This document shows positions 42,913 through 50,409 of a DNA stretch of 64,000 nucleotides, piece by piece. A program made the position numbers and the translations under genes. This DNA comes from Kitasatospora sp. NBC_01250 (GTDB taxonomy: Bacteria > Actinomycetota > Actinomycetes > Streptomycetales > Streptomycetaceae). The stretch covers positions 2,976,001-3,040,000 of the forward strand of contig NZ_CP108476.1 in assembly GCF_036226465.1 (NCBI RefSeq), written 5' to 3'. Position 1 is the first letter of the stretch. Each line of letters begins with the position of its first letter. A model generated the notes under the pieces. The model ran no database searches and had not been told where the DNA came from. It worked only from the letters and a program-made list of their open reading frames with translations.

Positions 42913-43794
42913 GTGTCTTCACAGCTGACCCGGGTGACCGCCCTGCACTACCTCGCCCCGCTGCGCGCCGGCGGCTCGGTGCCAGGCATCGTCGAGACCG
43001 ATGACCTGGGCACCTACGTGGTCAAGTTCACCGGCGCCGCCCAGGGCCACAAGGCCCTGGTGGCCGAGGTGATCGTCGGCGAACTGGCCAGGCGGCTGGG
43101 CCTGCGGGTGCCGGAGCTGGTGCTGGTCGACTTCGACCCGGCGGTCGCCGAGCACGAGCCGGACACCGAGATCCAGGACCTGCTGCGGGCCTCCACCGGG
43201 CTCAACCTCGGCATGGACTACCTGCCGGGAGCCCGCGACTTCAGGGCCGCCGAGCCCGTGCTGCCCACGGTGGACCCGCTGGAGGCCGGACGGGTGGTCT
43301 GGCTGGACGCGCTGACCGCCAACGTCGACCGCACCCGCGCCAACCCCAACCTCATGGTCTGGCACCGGCGGCTCTGGCTGATCGACAACGGCGCCGCGCT
43401 GGTCTTCCACCACCGCTGGTCCGCCGCCGGCGCCGTCGTCGAGCGGGCCTACGACCTCAGCGGCCACGCGCTCGGCGGCTACTCCCCCGACCTGCCCGCC
43501 GCCGACTCCGAACTCGCGCCGCAGGTGACCGAGGAACTGCTGCGCGAGGTCGTCGCCCTGGTCCCCGAGGAGTGGCTGGCCCCCGCGGAGGACGGCTTCG
43601 CGGATGCGGCCGAGCTGCGCGAGGCGTACGTCCGGCACCTGGCGGCCCGGGCGGCGGCCTCCGCGCACTGGCTGCCGCGCGAGTTCGCCACCGAGGAGCA
43701 GCTGCGCGCCGCCGAGGCCGCCCGCGTCCGGCGCGCCCAGGCGGGGCGGCCGGCCTGGCTGCAGCAGGTGCCCGATCTGCACGGGGAGCGCTGA
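42913..43794 (+). CDS. HipA-like Ser/Thr kinase, standalone
   Basis: This 293-residue protein resembles the HipA kinase fold. It has YVVKFTGAAQGHKALVAEVIVGELARRLGL with Lys38 as the likely ATP-binding lysine, catalytic NVDRTRANPN with Asp139, and metal-binding IDNGA with Asp158. It lacks the N-terminal HipA domain and has no HipB-like antitoxin directly upstream. HipA of E. coli phosphorylates glutamyl-tRNA synthetase; the target here is unknown. GTG start at 42913. In several Streptomyces a DUF3037 gene follows such a kinase; it is absent here. Confidence 0.78.
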   Translation: MSSQLTRVTALHYLAPLRAGGSVPGIVETDDLGTYVVKFTGAAQGHKALVAEVIVGELARRLGLRVPELVLVDFDPAVAEHEPDTEIQDLLRASTGLNLGMDYLPGARDFRAAEPVLPTVDPLEAGRVVWLDALTANVDRTRANPNLMVWHRRLWLIDNGAALVFHHRWSAAGAVVERAYDLSGHALGGYSPDLPAADSELAPQVTEELLREVVALVPEEWLAPAEDGFADAAELREAYVRHLAARAAASAHWLPREFATEEQLRAAEAARVRRAQAGRPAWLQQVPDLHGER

Positions 43795-43837
43795 GCGCCG
43801 TCGGCTTCCGCTCAGCCGAGCCTGTCGCGCTCCGGCT

Positions 43838-43955
43838 CGGGCGGCTCAGCCGGGCCGCGCGGTCGTAGGCGCGCAGCGTGAGCAGTGCCGCGGGGGTCAC
43901 CCCCGGGCGGGCCTCCAGCTGGGTGGCGGCGGCCCACTGCGCGTCGCGCGCCCGG
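43838..43955 (-). pseudogene. Possible gene fragment resembling an ANTAR-like helical segment
   Basis: On the minus strand the sequence reads RARDAQWAAATQLEARPGVTP and AALLTLRAYDRAARLS, with GC-rich third positions as in real genes and a rhythm recalling ANTAR helices (alpha helix, GVT/P, AALL-LRAY). It has no plausible start, RBS or conserved end. It sits in the spot between the HipA-like and Trypco1 genes. It may be a decayed gene or chance. Confidence 0.25.
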
Positions 43956-43979
43956 CACGAATCGGCCTGCCGGCATCGC

Positions 43980-43996
43980 AGTAGGCTCTGCCTACT
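43980..43996. promoter_or_regulatory. Perfect inverted repeat over the -10 of the Trypco1-STAND operon
   Basis: AGTAGGC-TCT-GCCTACT is a perfect 17-bp palindrome with a 3-bp centre. TAGGCT within it (43982-43987) fits a -10 hexamer, which would place the transcript start ~25 bp before the Trypco1 ATG with a GGGGGGAG RBS between. A repressor bound here would block the promoter directly. Confidence 0.55.
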
Positions 43997-44018
43997 CAGC
44001 TCCGAGGGGGGAGATGGC

Positions 44019-44378
44019 ATGGCGTCACAGATCGTGTCCTACGCGCTGGACGAGGAGACGGTGGTCCGTTTCGAGGTCGAGCCCACGGACGACTGGCACC
44101 CGGTCGGCACGGACGAGATCGTCGGCCGCGTGCGGGACGCCGTCCGCCCGGCCGTGGCCGCCGCCCGCACCGTGCTGGAGCGGGTGGCTGAGCTCCAGCC
44201 GGCCGCGGTGGAGGTCAAGTTCGGCATCAAGGTCAATGGGACGGCCAACTGGCTGGTCGCCAAGGCCGCCACCGAGGCCAACTTCGAGATCACTCTGACC
44301 TGGAAGCCCTCGGCCCCGACCGCGCCCGGCGAGTCGGGCGGCGGGGAGTCGGGCGGCGGGGAGTCCGGCACCGCATGA
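44019..44378 (+). CDS. Trypco1 (CU044_2847-type) protein, partner of the trypsin-STAND protein
   Basis: This 119-residue protein begins MASQIVSYALDEETVVRFEVEP. Its beta-rich core (VGRVRDAVRPAVAAARTVLERVAELQPAAVEVKFGIKVNGTANWLVAKAATEANFEITLTWKP) fits the trypsin-co-occurring domain 1 found beside or fused to trypsin-like proteases in bacterial conflict systems. The tail has GESGGGESGGGESG. Its stop overlaps the next ATG by 4 bp (ATGA), so it is made with the protease-NTPase. Likely an adaptor, or a substrate whose cleavage triggers the response (inference). Confidence 0.8.
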   Translation: MASQIVSYALDEETVVRFEVEPTDDWHPVGTDEIVGRVRDAVRPAVAAARTVLERVAELQPAAVEVKFGIKVNGTANWLVAKAATEANFEITLTWKPSAPTAPGESGGGESGGGESGTA

Positions 44379-47300
44379 CCCGATCGCCCGGGGCCGGGCC
44401 GCGTCCCGGCTCGGACACCTGGGTGGTGGCCGTCCACCGCACCGAGCACGACCGGGCGCCGATCGGTTCGGGCTTCCTGATCGACGGCCGCAGGGTGCTC
44501 ACCTGCGCCCACGTGGCGTGGCCGGAGTGGTCCAGGAGCGGGGAGTTGTGGATCGCCTTCCCGAAGGCGGAGGAGCTGATGCACCGTCGCGTCCGGGTGC
44601 GGGAGGTCCTCGCTCCGCCGGAGCAGGACCACGAGCTGCAGGACGCGGCGGCCCTGCTCCTCGATCTCGACGCGGACCTGCCGGGCCACCTCGCCGCCCC
44701 GCTGCGGCAACCGGCGCCGGAAGATCTGGTGGGCACCGCCTGGTGGGCGTTCGGCTTCCCCAACGGCTCGATCGGAAATTCGGCGAGCGGCCTGGTCGGC
44801 GAGGCGCTGGCCTACCTCTGGGCCCGGCTGGACACCGGAGGCAGCGGCTCACCGGTGAAGGCCGGCTACAGCGGTGCGGCGGTGTGGTCGCACGACTACC
44901 AGGCGGTGGTCGGCATGGTGGGGCAGGCCCAGGGCAGCACGGGGGACGCCCTCGCCCTCAGCCTGCGGGCCGTCGCTGCGGCTCTGCCGGAGCAGCGCCT
45001 CCAGCTGCTGACCGACTGGTCGCTCAGGACCGCTGACGAGACGGCCCGGACGGCCTGGGGCTGGGCGCTGGGGACGGACCCCGAGGCGCGACAGCACTGG
45101 CACCCGCGTGCCCGGGGCGTGAGCACCGGTGCCGAGCGCGGCCACCGGTTCAGCGGCCGGACGGCGGTGCTCAGGGCCATCGCCGCGTGGCTCACCGACA
45201 CGAACCCGCCGCGCCAGGCCCAGGTGCTCACCGGGCGCCCGGGATCCGGGAAGTCGGCGGTCCTCGGACGCGTGGTGACCACCGCCGACCCCGAGGCCGC
45301 GGCGGAGCTCCCCGCCACCGACACGGCCGTCCGCATGCCGCCGGGCTCGGTCTCCTGCGCCGTGCACGCTAAGGGCAAGACGGCCGTGGAGGTCGCCCAC
45401 GAGATAGCCCGGGCCGCCTCCGCCGCGCTGCCGGCCCGTCCCGATGATCTCGCGACGGCCCTGCGGGAGGCCCTGGAGAGCCTGGAGCCGCCGGCCGACG
45501 GGGCGCGTCGACCGTTCACGCTGGTGATCGACGCACTGGACGAGGCGGTCACACCGGCGGAGGCCCGCACGATCGTGCGCGGCATCGTGCTGCCCCTGGT
45601 GGAGACCTGCGCGGGCGACCTGGGCGTGCGCGTGATCGTCGGCACCCGACGCAGGGACGACGCCGGGGATCTGCTCACCGTCTTCGGACCGGCAGCGCAC
45701 GTCCTGGACCTTGACGACCCGGAGTTCTTCGCGCAGGCCGATCTCGAGGCCTACGCGATGGCCACGCTGCGGCTGACGGGCGACGAGCGCAGTGACAACC
45801 CCTACGCCGAGGCGGCGGTGGCCGCGCCGGTCGCACGGCGGATCGCGGCGCTGGCGGCGGGCAACTTCCTGGTGGCGGGCCTCGTCGCGCGCGGGCACGG
45901 GCTGCACGACAAGGAGGCGGTCCGGCCGGGTCTCATTTCCTTCCCTGCCACGCTGGACGCCGCGCTGAGCGGCTATCTCGGCCGCCTGCCCGACGTAGGA
46001 ACGCTCTCCGCGACGGAGGTGCTCACCGCGCTGGCGCTCGCGGAGGGGTCGGGCCTGTCCCTGGGCCTGTGGCGGACGGCCATCGCGGCCCTGTACTCGC
46101 AGGCTCCCGATCCTGCGGAGCTGCTTCGCTTCGTGCGGTCCTCGGCAGCGAACTTCGTTCTGGTGAGCGGGGTTTCCAGCGACGACGAGGAGGTCTTCCG
46201 ACCCTTCCACTACGCGCTGAACGAGTCGCTGGGGCGGGCCCGTGCCGAGACCGCCTCCCGGGCCGACGACGAAGCGGCCCTCGCCCGTGCGTTCATGGCG
46301 CAGCGGCGGCGGTGCGGCTGGGAGAACGCGCCGTCGTACCTACTGGGTTCGCTCGGTTTCCACGCCGTGCGAGGCGGCATCATCGACGAGCTGCTGACCG
46401 ACGAGCGGTACCTGCTCCACGCTGACCTGCGGCGGCTGGTCCCGCTGGCGATGCGGGCGCAGACTCCCCGAGGGCGCGAACTCGCCAGGCTGCTGCGGAA
46501 GACGCCGCGCGCGATCGGGGCCTCGGCGGCGGAGCGGGTCGCGCAGTTCAGCGTGACGGAGGCCCAGGAGGAGCTGGGGAGCGCGTTCCGGGAGAGCGCG
46601 GTGCGGGCGCCGTACCGTGCGGTGTGGGCGGCGGTGGACCGGGTGCCGGCTCAACTGGCGATCCTCGAAGGCCACAACGGGCATGTTGCCGACCTCTGCG
46701 CGGCCGGTGTCGGTGGCCGCCAGCTGATCGTCAGCGCCGGCAACGACCGCACCGTTCGGACCTGGGACGCCGCCACCGGTGAGCCGGTGCATGTGTTCGA
46801 CCACGAAGGCTGGATCCAGTCGGTCTGCGCAGTGCCGGTCGACGGCACCGTCGCCATCGCCAGTGCTGGTAGAGATGGACTGATCCGGCTCTGGGACCTC
46901 GATACCGGTGCGCTGCTCCGTACCTTGCAGGGCCACGATCAGCTGGTCTCTGCGCTCTGCTCCTTCCAGATTGACGGCCGTAGCCTGATTGCCAGCGCAG
47001 GCCGCGACCGGCGCCTGCGGGTCTGGGACCCGGCCACCGGAGAATTGCTCCAGACGTTCCGCGGACGGGTGCACGCCGTAAAGGCCCTCTGCCCGATTCG
47101 ATTCGACGGCCGCACGCATCTCGCCCTCTTGAGTGGCGGCATCGACAGGTGGTTCGTGCGGCTCTGGGACCCCGTTCTCGGGAAGACCAGCCGCACCATC
47201 AGGACGCGAGGCGGCTGGTTCCGGCAGATCTGCCGGGTTGAACTCGCGGGCCGTGATCTCCTTGCGCTCAGTTCGGGCGCCACGGATGAGGACGGTGTGG

Positions 47301-48577
47301 AGCTGATCGATCCGACGTCAGGCCGGGCCATTGATTGGTTCGACGGCGGTGTCGGGTCGGTTCATTCCCTGCGCAGCTTCACCTTCCGCGGCCACCGCGT
47401 GCTGGCCGCAGGCTACGGCGAGGACGAATGCGGCAGCGCGATCATCTGGGATATCGCGACGGGGAGCGCCATCGGCACCCTGGAGGGCCATGGCGGCTGG
47501 GTCTGGGCTCTGTGCAATGTCGAGGCTGACGGTCGCGAGCTGATCGTCACAGGTGGACAGGACGGCATGGTGCGTCTCTGGGACCTGGACTCACAGTCCG
47601 ATACGGCGGACGGCGCCGACCCCATCGGTCGGGTCGGAGACCTCTGCACCGTGGACGCCGTCGGCCGTACTCTGGTCGCCGGCATCGCCGATTCGGCGGT
47701 CGTGCTCTGGGATCCGACCACGGGACACCGGGTTCGCACGCATGCTTTTCCCGGCTACATCCGCGACATCTGCGCACTGAAGTGCGGAGACCGCTCCTAC
47801 GTGGTTGCCAGTTGCCGCAATGGCGAGACGGACGCGATACACGTCATTGCTCCCGGCGAGGAAAGTCCGGTCAGCATTGTCGCGGAAGACCTGCACTGGG
47901 TCCAGGCCATGTGCACGGTCGACGTCGATGGGCGGTTGCTCCTGGCACTTGGCGTTTCGGGCTCCAGCAAGCCCGCCAAAGTGCAGCTCTGGGATCCACT
48001 CGAAAGCACGCTCGTCAGGGAAATCGACATTGCCGCATCCAGTATTCACCGCCTCGGCACCATCACGGTCGCTGGACGGGCGCTCCTCGCCGTCAACTGC
48101 GAGGCCGACTCGTATGACGACACGCGGGTATGTCTCTGGGACCCTTCGACCGGCGATTCCGTCCGGACCATGAAGGTGACCGGCACCTCGTACTCGACAA
48201 TGCACGCACTGGATATCGACGGAACCACACTGCTGGCAACCGTCTCCCATGTCCACGACGATTCGGACGACGAGCTCAGAATCGGTTGGCTCTCCCTCTC
48301 CGACCCGCTCACGGGAGAGGTGGTCCGCAGCCGGGAGGTCCATCGTGGCTGGGTCAATTCCGTACGCGTCGTCGAGGTCGACGGTGCCCACCTACTGGCA
48401 ACGGTCGGCCAGGACGACCGAACGATCAGGCTCTGGGAGCCGAACTCCCTGCACCAGGTCCTGGAAATCCCGGTCCGGCAGGCTCCGCAGGACCTGGTCC
48501 AGGTCGGCGACACCCTCGTCATCGGCCTCGAAACCGGCGTGATGGCCATCGCCCTCCCGCCGGACGCCGATACCTGA
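44375..48577 (+). CDS. Trypsin-like protease fused to STAND NTPase and WD40 propellers (predicted conflict-system effector)
   Basis: This 1400-residue protein has three parts. Residues ~15-205 are a trypsin-fold protease with triad candidates His46 (LTCAHVA), Asp90 (ELQDAAALL) and Ser166 (AGYSGAAVW). Residues ~255-560 are a STAND/NACHT-like NTPase with Walker A TGRPGSGKS at 286-294 and Walker B FTLVIDALDEA at 381-391, followed by a helical region to ~755. Residues ~760-1390 hold 13 visible WD40-type blade ends (RTWDAATGE, RLWDLDTGA and others), probably two propellers. No signal peptide is seen, so it is cytoplasmic. By analogy with STAND immune proteins the WD40 part senses a trigger, the NTPase oligomerises and the protease acts. 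The second half uses noticeably more A/T third positions than the first. Confidence 0.88.
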   Translation: MTRSPGAGPRPGSDTWVVAVHRTEHDRAPIGSGFLIDGRRVLTCAHVAWPEWSRSGELWIAFPKAEELMHRRVRVREVLAPPEQDHELQDAAALLLDLDADLPGHLAAPLRQPAPEDLVGTAWWAFGFPNGSIGNSASGLVGEALAYLWARLDTGGSGSPVKAGYSGAAVWSHDYQAVVGMVGQAQGSTGDALALSLRAVAAALPEQRLQLLTDWSLRTADETARTAWGWALGTDPEARQHWHPRARGVSTGAERGHRFSGRTAVLRAIAAWLTDTNPPRQAQVLTGRPGSGKSAVLGRVVTTADPEAAAELPATDTAVRMPPGSVSCAVHAKGKTAVEVAHEIARAASAALPARPDDLATALREALESLEPPADGARRPFTLVIDALDEAVTPAEARTIVRGIVLPLVETCAGDLGVRVIVGTRRRDDAGDLLTVFGPAAHVLDLDDPEFFAQADLEAYAMATLRLTGDERSDNPYAEAAVAAPVARRIAALAAGNFLVAGLVARGHGLHDKEAVRPGLISFPATLDAALSGYLGRLPDVGTLSATEVLTALALAEGSGLSLGLWRTAIAALYSQAPDPAELLRFVRSSAANFVLVSGVSSDDEEVFRPFHYALNESLGRARAETASRADDEAALARAFMAQRRRCGWENAPSYLLGSLGFHAVRGGIIDELLTDERYLLHADLRRLVPLAMRAQTPRGRELARLLRKTPRAIGASAAERVAQFSVTEAQEELGSAFRESAVRAPYRAVWAAVDRVPAQLAILEGHNGHVADLCAAGVGGRQLIVSAGNDRTVRTWDAATGEPVHVFDHEGWIQSVCAVPVDGTVAIASAGRDGLIRLWDLDTGALLRTLQGHDQLVSALCSFQIDGRSLIASAGRDRRLRVWDPATGELLQTFRGRVHAVKALCPIRFDGRTHLALLSGGIDRWFVRLWDPVLGKTSRTIRTRGGWFRQICRVELAGRDLLALSSGATDEDGVELIDPTSGRAIDWFDGGVGSVHSLRSFTFRGHRVLAAGYGEDECGSAIIWDIATGSAIGTLEGHGGWVWALCNVEADGRELIVTGGQDGMVRLWDLDSQSDTADGADPIGRVGDLCTVDAVGRTLVAGIADSAVVLWDPTTGHRVRTHAFPGYIRDICALKCGDRSYVVASCRNGETDAIHVIAPGEESPVSIVAEDLHWVQAMCTVDVDGRLLLALGVSGSSKPAKVQLWDPLESTLVREIDIAASSIHRLGTITVAGRALLAVNCEADSYDDTRVCLWDPSTGDSVRTMKVTGTSYSTMHALDIDGTTLLATVSHVHDDSDDELRIGWLSLSDPLTGEVVRSREVHRGWVNSVRVVEVDGAHLLATVGQDDRTIRLWEPNSLHQVLEIPVRQAPQDLVQVGDTLVIGLETGVMAIALPPDADT

Positions 48578-48702
48578 CAGTCACGCTCGCCGCGGCTCGG
48601 CCTCGACCTCGGCGGCGCTCCCGGCATCCAAGCGGGCGGACCGCGCGCCCGCCGCCCCCGTCTCTGCCATCTGCCGCATCGCGGCATTGACAAAGCGCCG
48701 AA

Positions 48703-48801
48703 GTGGATCGCGCCCAGCAGGCCAGGAAGGCATGCGAGGCTGAACGGCACACCGCACACGATGAGTTCAGCCGGGCGATGACGAAGGGAGAAGCACGATG
48801 A
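48703..48801 (+). CDS. Possible small ORF or gene remnant overlapping the XRE start
   Basis: A frame opening at GTG 48703 encodes about 32 charged, helical residues (VDRAQQARKACEAERHTAHD then EFSRAMTKGEAR). It ends in TGA overlapping the XRE ATG (ATGA), the usual sign of translational coupling. An in-frame stop lies at 48688-48690 and no RBS is seen. It could be a genuine micro-ORF or the 3' remnant of a longer upstream gene. Confidence 0.3.
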   Translation: MDRAQQARKACEAERHTAHDEFSRAMTKGEAR

Positions 48802-49130
48802 ACCACACGCGCTGGAAGCTCGCCCGCGAGCGCGCAGTTGCCGAGGGGCGGCGGGAAGCGCCCGAGGTCGAGGCGATGCGCACGGAGATCCGCCTGGCCT
48901 TCGACCTTGGCCAGGCTGTCTACGATCGCCGGACTGCTCTGGGTCTGTCCCAGGCGGAACTGGCCATGCGGGCGAACATGACGCAGCCCCAGGTGTCGAA
49001 GCTCGAACTGGGTGGAACCGTGCCGACCCTGCCGCTGCTGGCGCGCCTTGCCAAGGCGCTGGATGCGTCCCTGAACATCGCGCTCGATGACGGCACGTCC
49101 AGCGTCGTCTTCACGCCGCACGCTGCCTGA
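48798..49130 (+). CDS. XRE-family helix-turn-helix regulator
   Basis: This 110-residue protein has a helical N-terminus (MNHTRWKLARERAVAEGRRE) and a Cro/CI-type HTH at ~50-105 (YDRRTALGLSQAELAMRANMTQPQVSKLELGGTVPTLPLLARLAKALDASL). The layout matches antitoxin-like regulators of HigA type, but no toxin gene is adjacent. RBS GGGAG lies ~7 bp upstream of the ATG. It is 220 bp downstream of the trypsin-STAND gene and could regulate that operon (inference). Confidence 0.85.
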   Translation: MNHTRWKLARERAVAEGRREAPEVEAMRTEIRLAFDLGQAVYDRRTALGLSQAELAMRANMTQPQVSKLELGGTVPTLPLLARLAKALDASLNIALDDGTSSVVFTPHAA

Positions 49131-49194
49131 GAGCGCCGGCCCGCCATCCCGTAGGCTGCTGACCTGCTGTGAAACCGGTGAGCATGGGGGATGT

Positions 49195-49989
49195 ATGGCG
49201 AAGTTCCGGGTGACTGTCACGTTGCCGGCTGCCGCGCAGGCTGATCCGCTGGCGGCGATCGCCGAGGCGATGCGTCCCTTCGACATGAACGTCGATCCGG
49301 CCACCGGTGGGGACGGGTTCAATCCCCAGGGCGAGTGGGACTGGTGGCAGATATCGAGCTACGACAACCTGGTGGTGCTGCCGGCGCACGACGGGGACCC
49401 GCGGCTGATCCACCAGGCGGTGCGGCCGAACGGGGAGCCGCGGCCGCGCGGTTCGCTGCGGTGCGACGGAGGGCCGCGCGGGTTGCTCGACCTGGACGGG
49501 ATGCGGGCGATCAGTGCGGCGGATGCGGCGGCCACCTGGGCGGTGTGGGCGCGCTTTGCCGCTCAGCATCCGCCGGCCGAGCCGCGGTCGGCGTTCCTCG
49601 CGCGCTACGGGGTGGACGCCGAGGCCGCCTCGCCCGATCTGGAGCGGGCCAAGCGGGAGCACCTGGCGCAGCCGCTGGTGCAGGCGCTGGCGCAGTACGC
49701 GGTCACCGGTGGGGACGAGCACTATCCGAACAGCTTCGTGATGCACGATCCCGTCGCGCTCTTCTCGGGGACCGAGCAGGAGTACGTCGAGCGGGCGGCG
49801 GCGGTTGCGGTGCCGACCACCGCGCTGCTGACCCTGGCCGGCCAGTGGGCCGACCAGTGGAACGCGCGTCCGCTGGGCGAGGTGCGCCCGGAGGAGTCCG
49901 AGGGCGGCGCGTACTGGCGGCTGGCCGACGCCTACCTGCGCGGGCTGCCCGAGGACGCGCTGCTCGTGCAGCTCCTCTGCCACTGCTGA
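49195..49989 (+). CDS. Uncharacterised protein
   Basis: I do not recognise this 264-residue protein. It opens MAKFRVTVTLPAAAQADPLAAIAEAMRPFDMNV and has FNPQGEWDWWQISSYDN near residue 45, a Trp-rich motif I recall from hypothetical proteins in actinobacterial accessory and phage-related regions (memory, not searched). The rest is helical with YPNSFVMHDP near the middle and a Cys-containing end (LLVQLLCHC). No signal peptide or membrane helix. ATG at 49195 with a GGGGGATG RBS. Possibly linked to the neighbouring conflict genes. Confidence 0.65.
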   Translation: MAKFRVTVTLPAAAQADPLAAIAEAMRPFDMNVDPATGGDGFNPQGEWDWWQISSYDNLVVLPAHDGDPRLIHQAVRPNGEPRPRGSLRCDGGPRGLLDLDGMRAISAADAAATWAVWARFAAQHPPAEPRSAFLARYGVDAEAASPDLERAKREHLAQPLVQALAQYAVTGGDEHYPNSFVMHDPVALFSGTEQEYVERAAAVAVPTTALLTLAGQWADQWNARPLGEVRPEESEGGAYWRLADAYLRGLPEDALLVQLLCHC

Positions 49990-50067
49990 GCTCCGCGCGC
50001 GGGGCGCCATGACACCGGAAGTCGAAGGCAGGGCAGCCCAGTTCGAGCCGCGCGGTACCGTGGTGAC

Positions 50068-50400
50068 ATGACCCTGCACCATCCAGAGCGCGAGCAGATC
50101 CGGATCGACAGCGTCCTGTCGGCCCTGGGCAGTCCCCTGCGGCTCGCCGTGATCCGCTTGCTCGACGGCACCGGTGAGCACAACTGCAGCAGCGTGCTGC
50201 GCACCCTGAGCGTGCCGTCGAAGTCGACCATGACGCACCACTGGCGGGTGCTGCGCGAGAGCGGGGTCATCCGGCAGCGGCCGGCCGGGCGGGAGCACCT
50301 GCTCTCGCTGCGCCGCGAGGACCTGGACGCCCGCTACCCCGGGCTGCTGGACGCGGTGCTGAGCGGCGTGATCTCCGACCGTGCTCTGTCCGCCGCCTGA
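50068..50400 (+). CDS. ArsR-like winged-helix regulator
   Basis: This 110-residue protein has a winged helix at ~15-85 (VLSALGSPLRLAVIRLLDGTGEHNCSSVLRTLSVPSKSTMTHHWRVLRESGVIRQRPAGREHLLSLRREDL). Its recognition helix SKSTMTHHWRVLRESG follows the ArsR pattern. A single Cys (HNCSS) sits near the classical metal site, but no ELCVCDL motif is present, so metal sensing is unlikely. It converges on the glutamine-synthetase-like gene with a 9-bp gap. Confidence 0.85.
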   Translation: MTLHHPEREQIRIDSVLSALGSPLRLAVIRLLDGTGEHNCSSVLRTLSVPSKSTMTHHWRVLRESGVIRQRPAGREHLLSLRREDLDARYPGLLDAVLSGVISDRALSAA

Positions 50401-50409
50401 TCGCGGTAC

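Noticed and set aside
42913..43794. HipA-like gene as a HipBA toxin-antitoxin pair
   Set aside because: No HipB-like gene overlaps or precedes it. The nearest XRE gene is about 5 kb away beyond the STAND gene, and the protein lacks the N-terminal HipA domain.
30562..43996. Shared GTAGGC/GCCTAC half-sites in the GH26 leader and the Trypco1 promoter
   Set aside because: The spacers differ (4 versus 3 bp) and the genes are unrelated. A six-base match twice in 13 kb can occur by chance.
48686..48691. Perfect -35 hexamer TTGACA before the XRE gene
   Set aside because: No acceptable -10 follows at 16-19 bp; the DNA there is all G/C.
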